A stretch of DNA of 64,000 nt from Phaeoceros laevis (Eukaryota; Anthocerotophyta; Anthocerotopsida; Notothyladales), in the NCBI GenBank assembly GCA_049999765.1, contig JBNGIQ010009451.1:22745-86744 (forward strand), written 5' to 3'. The notes beneath the pieces are model-generated. The model was not told where the DNA came from. It saw only the letters and a program-made list of their open reading frames with translations, and did no database searches. Shown here one piece after another: positions 10,067 through 22,370 of this stretch. Within the stretch, counting starts at the first letter, position 1. Every line of letters begins with the position of its first letter. The translations under genes and the position numbers were made by a program.

Positions 10067-13000
10067 CTAGAGTACGCTTCCCGAGGGTTGCTGTGGAACT
10101 TGCTCCAAATCCCCATTTCCATTCTCAGGTCCGGTTCCCCTTCTTGATTTCAGCAGCTTCCACTTCCGCAGTTTTCTACGAATTGCCGTTTTTGTCAAGT
10201 ATGGCTTCGATCGGACTGGGATCAGCTTCACCAGTGCTGCCAGCGGCCAACTGCGGCATATCCCAGATTTCATAAGGTAAGGCAATGGTATTGGAGCTCA
10301 CAGCAGAAGCAGGAATGGAAAAAGACTTACAAAGTGTACCTTAAAGAGCCAAGGATTATGCACAGTAGCCATTGTTGCCAGGTGAGATTGGTTGTCCCGG
10401 AAAAATCGTCAAAGTACTGAACTATGACAAACTGTGCCAAGCGAATATCATTGTCAGTAAGAGCAAAGACTTGCATAACCTGGAGGGCACTACTGAAAAG
10501 GTGATTGTTAAGTACCTGCATTATAATCGTCAATGCTATAATTACAAGAAAAATGTGGTTCCCTGTGATCCCTTCGAAGACATTCATCTTGTTTGGTCTC
10601 CTGGCGTTAAATTCGTTGAAGATCTGAAGATACTATCACCAACATCAGTATAGCTTATCGTGTAAAACCATATGCTACCGTGAACGTCCTGACTAGAAGA
10701 GCACCTGACAGAAGACAAACGTGTTGAAAACGATGGTATTTCGCCTGGCTTCACGTTCCTCCTCAGTCCCCCTGAAGTTCAGAATTTTGGAAAAGGCGTA
10801 GTAGAGAATCAAGAGCACCAAGATCTGGTACGTAGCTTGTCCTACAATGTTCCTCAACATGGCATTGGATACCAACGGGTCCCTGGGCAACAAAATTGAG
10901 CAGCATTAGCTAGAGAGAGGAAAACTGAGCAGCTGAACCGAGGGTGACGTGCCCATTTCATGCTTACTTGCGGCCAATAGGTCTTTGCCTCATCAGCCTA
11001 TTATTAGGAGGCTCTGTTGCTAATGCCAGGGCTCCCAAAGTACCCATGACCATGTTCACCCAAAGAAGCTGGAAGTGCAAAACCCATGAACAGGGTAAAA
11101 AAAAAATCTCTTCAACATAGGTCAGCAGGGACAAGGAACAGGGAGATATGCAATGAACTTCGTCCATTAATTACCTGCACAGCATTCAGAGGTACTTCAC
11201 CAGTTGAAAGCGCAGTTATCAGATTGAGGGACAACGCAACCACATTGACTGTTAACTGGAACTGGATGTACTTCTGGATATTGGCATACACAGAACGACC
11301 CCACCGCACAACCTTTGAACACCCGGAGATCCAGGTCAGACAAAATGACTGGAAGTGAGCACAGCGTAATCAAATCATGAACATGCTCAATACAACCTTC
11401 ACAACCGATGTGAATTTGTCATCCAGAATAATGATATCTGAGCTCTCTTTTGCAACTTCCGTTCCTGAGATGCCCATCGACAGACCGATATCTGCCTGAA
11501 ATGACAAGACAAAACAAGACAAAACTTTAGATGCCTTAAAACGACAGATCAATGTTGCTTGCACTAATGTGGAGTCGCATCTTCTGAACTAAATGATGGT
11601 TGCAGAATCGAAATACCTACTTCATGTAATGCAGGGGCATCGTTTGTTCCATCCCCGGTGACAGCTACGACATTGTTGGCTCGGAACTTTTTGAGCATCT
11701 TCACTAGCATCAGCTTGTCCGTTGGGGAGGACCTTGCCATAACCTGCAAGCATAAACTCCATCAGTCAAACGCAGCACCACCTTAACAGTAACAAAGCAC
11801 TGAAATAAAGCGAGCTCTCCAAACATAGCTTCAGAGGTCTGTTGTCATACATCAAGCTTTGGAAGCAATGCAAAAATCTGCTCCTCACTGTAGTTTCGGA
11901 AAACTTTCCCCTCAACAGCAACTCCATCAGCAGTCAGTATACCACATTCATGAGCGATAGCTTTTGCCGTGACCATGTTATCACCTGTTACCATGCGAAC
12001 CTGAATATCCATGTAGCACTTTTAGAGGGAGTGTGAACCTGCTGAGAGTGGATTAGGTAAGTCTCAGTTTCGTAACTCAAGAAGGTGATGTGTGCGGGAA
12101 ACTGTCAAAACCTTGATACCAGCAGCTTGGCAAACAGCAACGGCTTCTCTAACACCGGGTCGGCATGGATCCTGCAATCAAACAACACCATGCATGTACC
12201 TAATATCAAACACATTACCTCAGCGGAAGCACAAAGTGCAGATCTGGATGGGCCATAAACGAGAGTACCTTGATACCAACGACACCAACAAAAATTAAGT
12301 TATTGTCAGGAAGTTGCCAACCGTTACTATCATCTTCAGAGGTTGGCACTTCTTCTGGACCGATGTTCTGGTAGGCAAGTGCTACACATCTTAAGCTCCC
12401 AGCTGCCATTCCCTCTATCAATTGTGCAATTTCAGACACCTGTTTCCATAAAGGGTCATGAAGAGCATTATGGAAAGGCGTTGGTAACTCCTGCCTTCAT
12501 CAGAGTATTCATTAAGAAAGCTCATGTTTCTCATACCTTTTCAGGTGTCAAAGGCAAAACTTGATTTTTGTCGTCTATCCATTGTGTACATTGCTCCAAA
12601 ATAATTTCAGCTGCCCCTTTCCAGTAAGCTCGAACATTTCCATTCCCCAGCTGCAAATGGTGGCAGACTACTGTTAGACTCAGTTGAGAAACTGCTTGGT
12701 ACACGGCAGTTAATGACCTTACCCTCACACCAACTCCTGCTCGCTTCTTTGTGGAGTTAAACGTCTCAACGTGCAAAATGCTTGCACTTGACTGGACGAC
12801 GTCAAAGTTTACGCCCACCTAACCAACACATTTTGTCAACATGGCAAACGTTTTTTTTTGTAACAAAGCATGGCTTACTTCTATATCTGCATGTGAGAAA
12901 CTTGGAACCTAAATGGCATGCTTGTGTACCTTCAAACCCCATGAGAGAAGAGCAGCCTCTGTTGGACTGCCTGTAACTTCTGGCTCCCCACCATCCTGTA

Positions 13001-16000
13001 GCATCCAGAGAGACTCACGATGGTACTCACACTTGCAACAACCTTACAGGAAGCGTGCAAACTAGGACAGTCCATACCTCGGGGGTAAAAACGCTGCCCA
13101 CTGTGTTCAACGCTATGTTGTCTGCAACTATTGAATACACGTCGCCGTGCACAGCTTTCACCTCCTCAGGATCTCTGAAATGTCCAGCTACCCACGACTT
13201 GACCGCACTCATCTAAAAAAAACCTCTTAATTGTTAGACCGGGTGCTGTCAACAACGAATTGCAACGAAAACTACAGTCTTGAATATTACCTGGTTTAGG
13301 GTCAAAGTCCCGGTCTTGTCACTGCAAATGGTTGTGGCAGACCCCATAGTTTCACAAGCTGCTAATCTTCGAACCTGGATAGCATTGCAGTACTTGAGCA
13401 CGTATCAAGAAAGAAGTAACAACAATATGTTTTCCAATTTCTATGGTGTCATTGGTCTGTTCATGACCAATAGCTTACAAGCGATTTATCCGCCATCATT
13501 CTACTCATTGAGTACGACAATCTGCAAGGAGAACCAGGTTTTTTGAGTGCCACAACATCCAATGGGACTGGATTTACACAACAGATGGACATATTATAAA
13601 AAGTTCGTGAAGTGTATGTACGTGAGGGTTACTGCCAGGGGAAGGCCCTCAGGCACGGCCACAACAACAAGGGTAACCTGAAGCACAACCTCATATAGGC
13701 ATTAGAGAACTGTACAACATGTCACAAAACTGTACAAGCTACAACCATATGCGAGCCTTACAACGGTGGAGAAGATGTCAATGACATCGTTGACAACACT
13801 TCCAGCTGATCTTTCCTTTTTGAACTTAGTTGCGAAGTACCTTGAGTCAGTTGTACGGGTAGAGAAGGAACTTGTCAGTAACTCTTGCTACCTAGGAGAC
13901 ATTTGTGCAAGCTTGCAAGAAGAAGGCCACGAGTATTTAACTAGGGTGCACCTTATAATTAGCACGCACAGGACTATTGCTGCAACACATACTCCGAACT
14001 TGCCAATGAAGGTGGCAAGTCCACTTAGCCTGACCTATTCACAAAACAAACATGCACTTTGGGTGTTGTTGAGCCCTGCATCTACACAATTGTAAGGCAA
14101 GGCTGCTACCGTTACCAACGACAAAGTGGGGTCTGATAGAACCTGCAAGGGGGTTTCACCCCCAATATCATCACTCAACGTGGCCATGACTTGACCCCAC
14201 TCGGTGTTCATGCCTACACCAGTGACCTGCGTGATGACCGGCAGTGCTTGATTGCATATGAATACCTGCGACTGAAGCTTCAAAGTGCCACAATAACATG
14301 TTTTTGTGGTTCAGAACTGTACTTACCATCATTGTGCCATGACCATCCACAACTTTTACACCAGACATCATAAACGGGTGGTTTGAGTCCTTGTGGACCT
14401 GCCACGAGCAGGAGTTTTAGATGATTAGGGCAGCATTCAGGGTTGGTCACATGAGACATAACTTTGTGCAGGCTGCAGTTAGAGAACTTACTGGATCACT
14501 CTCACCAGTCATGCTAGACTCATCGAGGGTGAGTGAGTGCCCGGAAACCAACACCCCATCAGCTGGGATCTGCAAACTCAGATCAAATTGTCACAAACTT
14601 CGGTCATGCATTGCCTTCGGGTACCACTAATTGATCAAGACAACCACGTACAGCCGGTACTAGCTAGCACCTGACCACCAATGTTGAGGCTGACGATGTC
14701 ACCGACCACAAGATCAAAGATCGACACTTGGACAGTCCGACCAGCTCGCACAACCTAGACATACAACATGTAAGTATGAATTCACATCCATGCTACAACA
14801 GATAAGGTTTCATCCTTACGTCTGATTCCAAGCCATCCATGGATCAGTAAGTTAACTCCTCTCTTGAAAAAAGCATACCTGAACTTGGATGTTTTCCTTC
14901 TCTTTGTTCAGATGTCGGAACTGAAGTGACTGCCGATAGTCAGTGATGCCTGCAGTGGTGGGAGACATGCATGGATCCTGGTCAGCTCAATTTGCACCAC
15001 AACGAGATACACATGTCCACCGCAAATTTATCGAGATCCCAGGTACGTTGGCTGGAGTTTCACGGTGCCAACCGGTTAGGAGGACAACAAAAAGCACTGA
15101 GCCACCAATGGCAAGCCCCTCATGCCACCCGTGCTCGACGCCCTGCAATCGCAAGCATCCACGAGTTAGACAAAAGAATTGACTGTCATGCCTTGGGAGC
15201 CCGAGCGACCAGAGGCCCGCTCGCAAGCATATCGCACCTCGGCCACTAGACCAGAGATCAGAGATACGATAGCACAAATCATCAAAATGATGAGCGTTGT
15301 GTCTTGACACGCCTCCCAGAGGAAGACCTGCAAGAGCCGGATTAGTTTCCCATATGAAATGTCAGGACCGTAGAATCTTGACCCCTTGCGCGTAGTGACC
15401 GATCAAAATCAAGCCTTGAAAGTGCAAGCTTCGAACTGGAGGCTTGGTCACCTACGCACCAGCAGACCTTTGCTCTTCGTCTTCGGATACTTGTTCTCTC
15501 CAAAGCCAGCCTTTCTTCGCTGCAAGTCTTGAGGATCACCTCCGATGCCGTGTTGTAAATCGGTCGCCAACATGCTGGCCACCCCGGGAACCTGCTCGAA
15601 AATTGCATAGCGATTGACAATGTGATCATTTACGTATACGCGCGCGCATGCGGACAGAGCTGCGCTTGTAAGGATTATGCCTGCCGCTTGCAATTGTCCA
15701 CAAATTTGAGAAGCTACCACACGTCTCATACTCTGACACTCGCGTACCCCGCCAAGGCTTCCCAGCTTGTCGAAGTCAGCATCTTGCACGATTCGCGCTA
15801 GCCGATCAGGCCCGATGCTAAACCCCGGAGGAGGAGGCAAAACTGCTTGCAAGCATGCATGCGCGCCCAGGAATTAATTCTAAGTGAGCTTCAAGCGAAG
15901 GCCGTGAGGACACCGACCTGCGCACAATTACAACTCACATTTGATTTCCGAAGCAGATGCTCTTCTCGCAAGGCCTGCCTGTCGAAACCGATGAATAGCC

Positions 16001-16466
16001 TGAACAAGACGAATCGACCTGTTCATGAATTTTGGCTGCAAACAACGAGGCCCGCACCTGCTTGTACTTCGACACCAACAGGGTCACCCTAGAGCTAAAA
16101 TCTTACTCGCAAAAGGAGAGCGCTCCTCCTGAATTTCTTCACAGCGTCGGCATAGACGTAGCCCCTGGGATCCAAATCATCCCTCAGGGGTGTGGTGTAC
16201 CGAAAACGTCGTTTCGGATTGAGGGCCAAGCTTGCTTCCTGCATGCGTGCAAGCAATTCGTAGGATGATAAATTCAAGGCTTGCAATATTCAACAAGCTT
16301 AAGAGTGCTGCAAGATGTAAAGAGCCAGTGCACGTACTCGCCATTCCCTGAGACTTTGGATAGAAGGATCCTTGGCCGGAATGTCGAACACGTCTTCCTC
16401 ATCTTCCACCTCCTCTAGCTCCTCCTCCACCTCCTGGAGCTCCGCCTCTCTTCGCTGAGCCATCAT
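10067..16466 (-). CDS. autoinhibited Ca2+-ATPase, ACA8/9/10-like, multi-exon, M6 Asp changed to Gly
   Basis: A P2B calcium pump, expected to export Ca2+ from the cytosol under calmodulin control. The start ATG is at 16464-16466. The N-terminus has an acidic stretch, then [17 protein letters not shown] and RRFRYT, the calmodulin-binding autoinhibitory region of the ACA8 group (exons about 16334-16466 and 16107-16279). Later exons show [29 protein letters not shown] (Asp codon 13318-13320), [26 protein letters not shown] and QLTVNVVAL. The last exon is 10067-10250, with a basic tail ending QQPSGSVL. Roughly 30 short exons with GT-AG borders can be followed; the join between exons 2 and 3 (16107 to about 15840) does not close in phase, so a small exon may be missed. 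One oddity is the M6 motif VNLIMDTLGALAL, which reads [13 protein letters not shown] (near 11040-11070). This replaces the Ca2+-coordinating Asp. Confidence 0.85.
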
Positions 16467-17728
16467 TGCAACTCAACAATTGACAAAAGACGAACGAGTT
16501 AGCAGGTCGACTGTCTAGTCCATGTATAGAAGTACGGGGGACGTGGCGCTCGCTCCCGGCATGATGAAACCTACACCACTAAAACCCTCTAGAAGGCTCT
16601 GCCATTTGACGCCGTGTCTCGCTAGGGTTGGCCATCTAGTCACACCGCCAGGTGCCTGAAAGCGCCGAGCAGCAGATATGTGGATCACGGACCTCATCAG
16701 GCTATAACCTGTAATAGGTGAGCCACATCGTTAGCCCTTACTTAAAAAAGCCTGCCACGGCGACACAAACTTGTCGTCTTGCATTGGCCGGATCCGGGCC
16801 TGGGCTCAAATGGCCCATACAGTACATATCTACAGTACACTGTGCACAACAGTACACTATGCACACTTGTTACTGGGACGAAATGCTAAGAAGTAGTAGT
16901 AGGAAGATTATGGTGTTTAGCCCAACTCCACATGGGAATTGAACACCCCGTCAGGATTTTCGACCGGCGACCGGGAGCCCCCGTCCAGGGATTGTGAGCG
17001 ACAACCGGGTATACATACACGGAATGGCAGTCTTTGCTTCTCCGAGTCCCTACTGGTTATTAGGGCGTAGACTGGCAGCTGTGTTAGCTGCATTCTCATC
17101 TGAACTCCATGCATTCTTCCGGTTGCTGGCCACCATCATTTTAAGCTTGTCAAAGTTGACATGGTCTAAAAAACCTTCTCTACGCTGTGAATGCATGTGG
17201 TGTAAAATAGTTGCAATGGAAGTCAATTCAATTCATCTTGTCTGCAGACTCTGCAGCAGAGTGAGTCCTGGCTATCGTCCTGACTCCTGACAATCTATAG
17301 GTCTACGTTGACGGAACAAGAGATGAAATTCTTGGTTCTGGCTGGCTCCAACGGTGGCAATTAGTTAGACTTTGTTAGCTCTGATAAGCAACCTTCAAAC
17401 TTCAAGTTCAAAGTTTTTTTTTTGAATATCGCGGTATAGTGTAGATGTAGGGCCGAATCCAGAGCAATTCCATGATGTGCTTCGTTCGAATCGCCCTCAT
17501 GCCCGGTGCTCCTTCTTGGGCTGGCTGACATTTGCTCGAGGGCATCCTCTACCTCCGAAGGCCGTCAGGGGCGCCCGAGCTGGAATGCACGGCCGCATGA
17601 TGAACCCATCAATCCGCATGCTTTAGATTGAGATTTCTCAATTTCTCCTCAACTTCTCTCGGATTCCTCGTGACTTGGGAGTTTGCAAGGTACCAACTTT
17701 GCCCCACCTGCAATTCCGTATCGAAGGG
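16467..17728. other. intergenic with a dispersed repeat fragment
   Basis: About 1.26 kb between the divergent ACA and PPR genes, so it should contain both promoters. At 16921-16955 it carries a segment also found near 35728-35762 and 37171-37195 (core CAACTCCAC followed by TGGGAA). No gene was recognised. Confidence 0.45.
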
Positions 17729-20700
17729 ATGCAACATCAACGTTTTTGGACGCCAACAATTGATGGGCAGGCCCAGACTCTGGAGCGGCGTTTGAATGTG
17801 GCCTCGAGGCAGCAAGAGTTGTTGGAGAGGCAGTATTTCTTTTACCCCACGTCGTGGTGGGACTGCAGGACGGACACGAGTACCGCTCACTTTCCTGTCT
17901 TCAGGCACAAGGAGTCCAAGGAGCCCCTATGGCTGAACAACCTTTACAAGCCTGATTGGGTGGATGGGCAGCTGGCTGTCTTGGACAATTGGATTAGACG
18001 GTCTGCTCAGCCTATGTCCAACCCCTTGTTGCATCAGAATGCTGCTGCCCCGCCGGTGCCGGAGTGCCAAGGGTACGGAACGGCTCAGGCTGTAATCGGA
18101 CTTTGTGAGAATGGGCAGCTGAGTCGAGCAGTTGACGCTTTGTCCGTATTGGCGGAGACACAATCTCATGTGTCCACTTCCCTCTTGTACAGAGTCATCC
18201 AGAGATGTGGGGCAGACAAAAATCTGGTGATGGGGCGTCGACTTGATGATCTGACTGTCAAACTGGGGTACGGTTCGAATGCATTTTTGGGCAACCATAT
18301 CTTGCGCATGTATGCATGTCAAGGTCATTTAGGCGAGGCGATGCAGGTGTTCAAAAGGGTGGCCAAACCATCAGTCTTCACGTGGTTTTCCGTAATCTCT
18401 GCACACACTAAACACGGGAAACCTACTGAGGCCATTCACCTGTACAACGAGATGCGCAGCTCAGGTTTGGAGCCGAATAATCACATCTTTGTCGCTGCCC
18501 TGCAAGCTTGTGCAAGGGCGGTAGATGTGAAGTCTGGTAGGCAGGTGCACTCTGATGTGTTGGAGAGTGGCATTCAGCACAACTCTTTTGTTTGCAACAG
18601 CTTGGTGGATATGTATGCAAAATGTGGGGAATTGGAAGAGGCGCGCAGGATTTTTGACAGTATGGCCACAAGGACTGCAGTGACATGGAATGCTATGATC
18701 GCTGGGTATGCTAAGTGTGGCAAGTTGGAAGATGCACGCAAGCTGTTTAACAGTCTGGCCACAAAGGATGCGGTAACATGGACTGCCATGATAAATGGGT
18801 ATGCCGAGCATGGCTTCGGTCACGAGGCACTCACATTGTATGCAAGTATGGAGCAGGAAGGCCTGATTTTAGCAAACCGTGTTACGTTTGTTTGCCTCCT
18901 GAAGGCTTGTACAAGTGCTACTGCTCTGCAGCAGGGAAGGCGGCTGCACTCAGGGATTGCGGAAAGGGGATTACTTGAAGGTGACGTAGTTCTGGGCAAC
19001 TGTCTTGTACATATGTATGCAAAATGTGGTCAGTTGGAAGATGCACTTAAAGTGTTTGACAGTCTGTCCTCAAGGGATGCGGTAACATGGAGTGCCTTGA
19101 TAAATGGGTATGCTGAGCATGGGCTCAGTCTTCAGGCGCTCACATTGTATGCAAGGATGGAGCAGGAAGGCCTGATTTTAGAAAACAGTGTTACATTCGC
19201 TTGCCTCCTGAAGGCTTGTACCAGTGCTGTTGCTCTACCGCAGGGCAGGCAGCTGCACGCAGAGATCGTGGGCAGCGGATTACTAGAAGGTAATGTAGTT
19301 CTGGGCACCTGTCTTGTAAATATGTATGCAAAATGTGGCCAGTTGGAAGATGCACGCAAAGTGTTTGACAGCCTGTCCACAAGGGATGCGGTAGCATGGA
19401 ATACCATGATAAATGGGTATGCTGAGCATGGACTTGGTCCCCAGGCGCTCACATTGTATGCAAGAATGAAGCAGGAAGGGCTGATTTTAGCAAACAGTTA
19501 TACGTTTGGTTGCCTCCTGAAGGCTTGTACAAGTGCTGCTGCTCTACAGCAGGGCAGGGAGCTGCATTTGGAGATCGTGGAAAGAGGATTACTAGAAGGT
19601 GACGTATTTCTGGGCACCTGTCTCATAAACATGTATGCAAATTGTGGGCAGCTGGAAGATGCACGCAAGGTGTTTGACAGTCTGTCCACAAGGGATGCGG
19701 TAACATGGAATGCCATGATAAATGGGTATGCTGAGCATGGGCTCAGTCCCCAGGCGCTCACATTGTATGCAAGGATGGAGCAGGAGGGCCTGATTGTACC
19801 AGACAGTGTTACGTTTGGTTGCCTTCTGAAGGCTTGTTCAAGTGCTGGTGCTCTACAACAGGGCAGGCAGCTGCATTCAAAGATTGTGGACAGCGGATTA
19901 CTAGAAGGTAGCATCGTTCTGGGCACCTGCCTTGTAAATATGTATGCAAAATGTGGTCAGTTGGAAGATGCACGCAAAGTGTTTGACAGTCTGTCCACAA
20001 GGGTTGTGGTAACATGGAATGCCATGATAAATGGGTATGCTGAGCATGGACTTGGTCCCCAGGCGCTCACATTGTATGCAAGAATGAAGCAGGAAGGCCT
20101 GATTTTAGCAAACAGTGTTACATTCGCTTGCCTCCTGAAGGCTTGTACAAGTGCTGTTGCTCTAGAGCAGGGCAGGAAGCTGCATTCAGAGATTGTGGAC
20201 AGCGGATTACTAGAAGGTAACGTAGTTCTGGGCACCTGTCTTGTAGATATGTATGCAAAATGTGGTCAGTTGGAAGATGCACGCAAAGTCTTTGACAGTC
20301 TGTCCACAAGAGATACGGTGACATGGAATGCGATGATAAACGGGTATGGTACAAACAATGAAGGCCACAAGGCTATAGCATGTTTCGAAGAGATGATACT
20401 GGCTGGTATTCAGCCTGATGATACCACATATACTTGCCTTCTTGTGGCGTGCAGTCATGAGGGGCTGGTCGGTAAGGGTCAGCAGTATTTTGATGCCATG
20501 GTGAAACAGCATGGCCTTAACCCAACACCCGAGCATTATAATTGCATGATTGATCTTCTTGGGCGAGCTGGCCATTTAGGCGAGGCAGAAAAGATGCTGT
20601 TATCAATTGGGTGCAAAGACAATGTTGTTGGGTTGACGTCATTGTTGAATGCGTGCAAGAGTCATGGGGATATAGAGCGGGGAACGCGGTGTTTTGAAAG

Positions 20701-21229
20701 CCTTCTTAAGCTGGATCCTGAGTCTGCGTCTGCCTATGTGCTCATGTCCAATATGTACGCAGATGCAGATAGGTGGGCGGATGTAGATAGAATTGAAAGG
20801 TTGAGAAACTTGGCAGGAGCTAGCAAGAAACCTGCAGTGGCAGGCATTGAGGTGAACAAGCAGGTGCATACATTTGTTGTGGGGGCTGACAGGAATGACA
20901 TCTCATGCAAGGTTCGGAGCACAAGTGAACGTTTGAAGGAGGAAGGGTACCATGTACCAGACACCAAGCTGGTGTTGAAGCCAGTGTCTGAAAAGGAGAA
21001 GGAAGATCAACTATGTGGGCATGCTGAGAAGCTAGCTTTGGCGTTTGGTCTCTTGAACACTCCCGATGGCACACCTCTGCTGGTAACCAAAAACCTGCGG
21101 ATGTGCAGGGACTGCCACTCTTCTACCGAGATTATGTCAAGGGTTGAGAAGAGGGACATTGTAGTAAGGGACACATACCGTGTGCATCGATTCGAGGCAG
21201 GGTCCTGTAGCTGTAAGGGTCGACATTGA
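17729..21229 (+). CDS. PPR protein, PLS class, with variant DYW deaminase domain ending GRH
   Basis: 1166 residues, intronless, from the first in-frame ATG at 17729. It is an organelle RNA-editing factor by family: the repeats read one RNA strand and the DYW domain deaminates. PPR motifs run from about residue 140 to 960, with five full P-L-S triplets of exactly 103 residues (309 bp) from 18775 to 20320. The C-terminal domain has the zinc motifs HAE (H1098, E1100) and CRDC (C1126, C1129), then CSCKGRH at the end where DYW is usual. The E+ region reads KKPAVAGIEVN, with PA in place of the PG box. Such variants (KP type, GRP-like ends) are linked to U-to-C editing in hornworts, lycophytes and ferns; whether this protein does so is inference. 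The N-terminus is not clearly a transit peptide, so an upstream exon is possible. Confidence 0.9.
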   Translation: MQHQRFWTPTIDGQAQTLERRLNVASRQQELLERQYFFYPTSWWDCRTDTSTAHFPVFRHKESKEPLWLNNLYKPDWVDGQLAVLDNWIRRSAQPMSNPLLHQNAAAPPVPECQGYGTAQAVIGLCENGQLSRAVDALSVLAETQSHVSTSLLYRVIQRCGADKNLVMGRRLDDLTVKLGYGSNAFLGNHILRMYACQGHLGEAMQVFKRVAKPSVFTWFSVISAHTKHGKPTEAIHLYNEMRSSGLEPNNHIFVAALQACARAVDVKSGRQVHSDVLESGIQHNSFVCNSLVDMYAKCGELEEARRIFDSMATRTAVTWNAMIAGYAKCGKLEDARKLFNSLATKDAVTWTAMINGYAEHGFGHEALTLYASMEQEGLILANRVTFVCLLKACTSATALQQGRRLHSGIAERGLLEGDVVLGNCLVHMYAKCGQLEDALKVFDSLSSRDAVTWSALINGYAEHGLSLQALTLYARMEQEGLILENSVTFACLLKACTSAVALPQGRQLHAEIVGSGLLEGNVVLGTCLVNMYAKCGQLEDARKVFDSLSTRDAVAWNTMINGYAEHGLGPQALTLYARMKQEGLILANSYTFGCLLKACTSAAALQQGRELHLEIVERGLLEGDVFLGTCLINMYANCGQLEDARKVFDSLSTRDAVTWNAMINGYAEHGLSPQALTLYARMEQEGLIVPDSVTFGCLLKACSSAGALQQGRQLHSKIVDSGLLEGSIVLGTCLVNMYAKCGQLEDARKVFDSLSTRVVVTWNAMINGYAEHGLGPQALTLYARMKQEGLILANSVTFACLLKACTSAVALEQGRKLHSEIVDSGLLEGNVVLGTCLVDMYAKCGQLEDARKVFDSLSTRDTVTWNAMINGYGTNNEGHKAIACFEEMILAGIQPDDTTYTCLLVACSHEGLVGKGQQYFDAMVKQHGLNPTPEHYNCMIDLLGRAGHLGEAEKMLLSIGCKDNVVGLTSLLNACKSHGDIERGTRCFESLLKLDPESASAYVLMSNMYADADRWADVDRIERLRNLAGASKKPAVAGIEVNKQVHTFVVGADRNDISCKVRSTSERLKEEGYHVPDTKLVLKPVSEKEKEDQLCGHAEKLALAFGLLNTPDGTPLLVTKNLRMCRDCHSSTEIMSRVEKRDIVVRDTYRVHRFEAGSCSCKGRH
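18775..20628 (+). repeat. 309-bp tandem repeat inside the PPR gene
   Basis: The landmark ACATGG (start of the S motif, VTWNAMINGYAEHG) occurs at 18775, 19084, 19393, 19702, 20011 and 20320, always exactly 309 bases apart. The units are near-identical at DNA level, with no indel. The repeat decays after the sixth landmark, where the gene enters its E region. Confidence 0.93.
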
Positions 21230-22370
21230 GCGAGAAGGATAATTGCTAACTGAAGCAGTCCACCTCACGGCCTAGTCGGGGAAACAACATCTTGAAACAC
21301 TCTGGGCTGCACTTTCGTCTAAAGGCAGTGATTCAGTTTCGACGCTTAAATGTCTGACAAATGTGGAGTCCTACAGTGCCTAGTCCTACAGTGCCTGCTT
21401 GGATTGACGGTATACAGGCAATACTATTTGAAGCAGAGGCCTTTTCGGCTCACAAATGCAGGTAAGCAACTTGCTAAGTTCAGAGAACGTGTGCTTGTCA
21501 ACGTCGACACGGTACCAAAGAGACGCTTTCCGGCGGCGAGGCAGTCATGGCCAGGCTCCTACAGTGCCTACTAAACCCCTGCCTCAACACCGAGCTGCCA
21601 CCTAGAGCCCATCTTGTATTCGTCTTTCTTTGGTCTGTATACACAGCTGCTTTTCTTCATGAAAAAAGGAGCTGCTCCTACATCTTACAGTCGCACATGC
21701 GTATGCATAATGACCAAACTGGCCGCCTACTTCCCGTCCTCCTGCGATTCTGTCCTTTTCTCCGTGCATTCCCTCATCATGAAGGGCTCCTATACTGGCA
21801 CATACCTGCAATCATGACATCACCATAAGGCCTGGCCAGCACTTCTCATGCATTTTCACCACTTCACAATTGGTCAAATTCATCAAGGATTCACACCCGG
21901 AATCTTTGCCTTCGCTCTCAAAATAACTAGCACTCTTACACAAAGACAGCGCATTAGGACCCCAAGTCCCTACACATAGCATTGAGACCCCAAGTCCATG
22001 CTCTACAGCAAATGGACTTGCCACTCCTGTGATCAGCTGTTGTCAGTAGTCAGCCTTCTGTTTCAAGGCAGACTTACAAGCAAACGACGCCACTCCTCAG
22101 CTCTTACTTCCTAGTATCTCCAACCACGCAGAGCCTCCTAAGCGACCACTTACCACTCTTTGAGCGCCTGCTCAAACAGGCACCACAAGTACAGGCCACG
22201 TACTAGACACAATACAAGTGCAGACTAGAATACAACCTCAGACCGCTGGGAAAAGAACAAAAACCTCTCACACAAGGCATGAAAAATGGCCAAAACTTGC
22301 ATACCTTGTGTAGTAGTAGTATAAAACCTGCGCCATGCCGACTCCACAGAGGCCACACTATCAACAAGGA
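21230..22370. other. intergenic, no recognisable gene
   Basis: 1.1 kb downstream of two convergent genes (the PPR gene and ATPase copy B). It contains the left edge of the segmental duplication at 22277. No RNA gene or domain was seen. Confidence 0.45.

Noticed and set aside
16921-16955. tRNA-like B box (GTTCAATTCC on the reverse strand)
   Set aside because: The T-arm stem does not pair and no acceptor or anticodon arm could be found.
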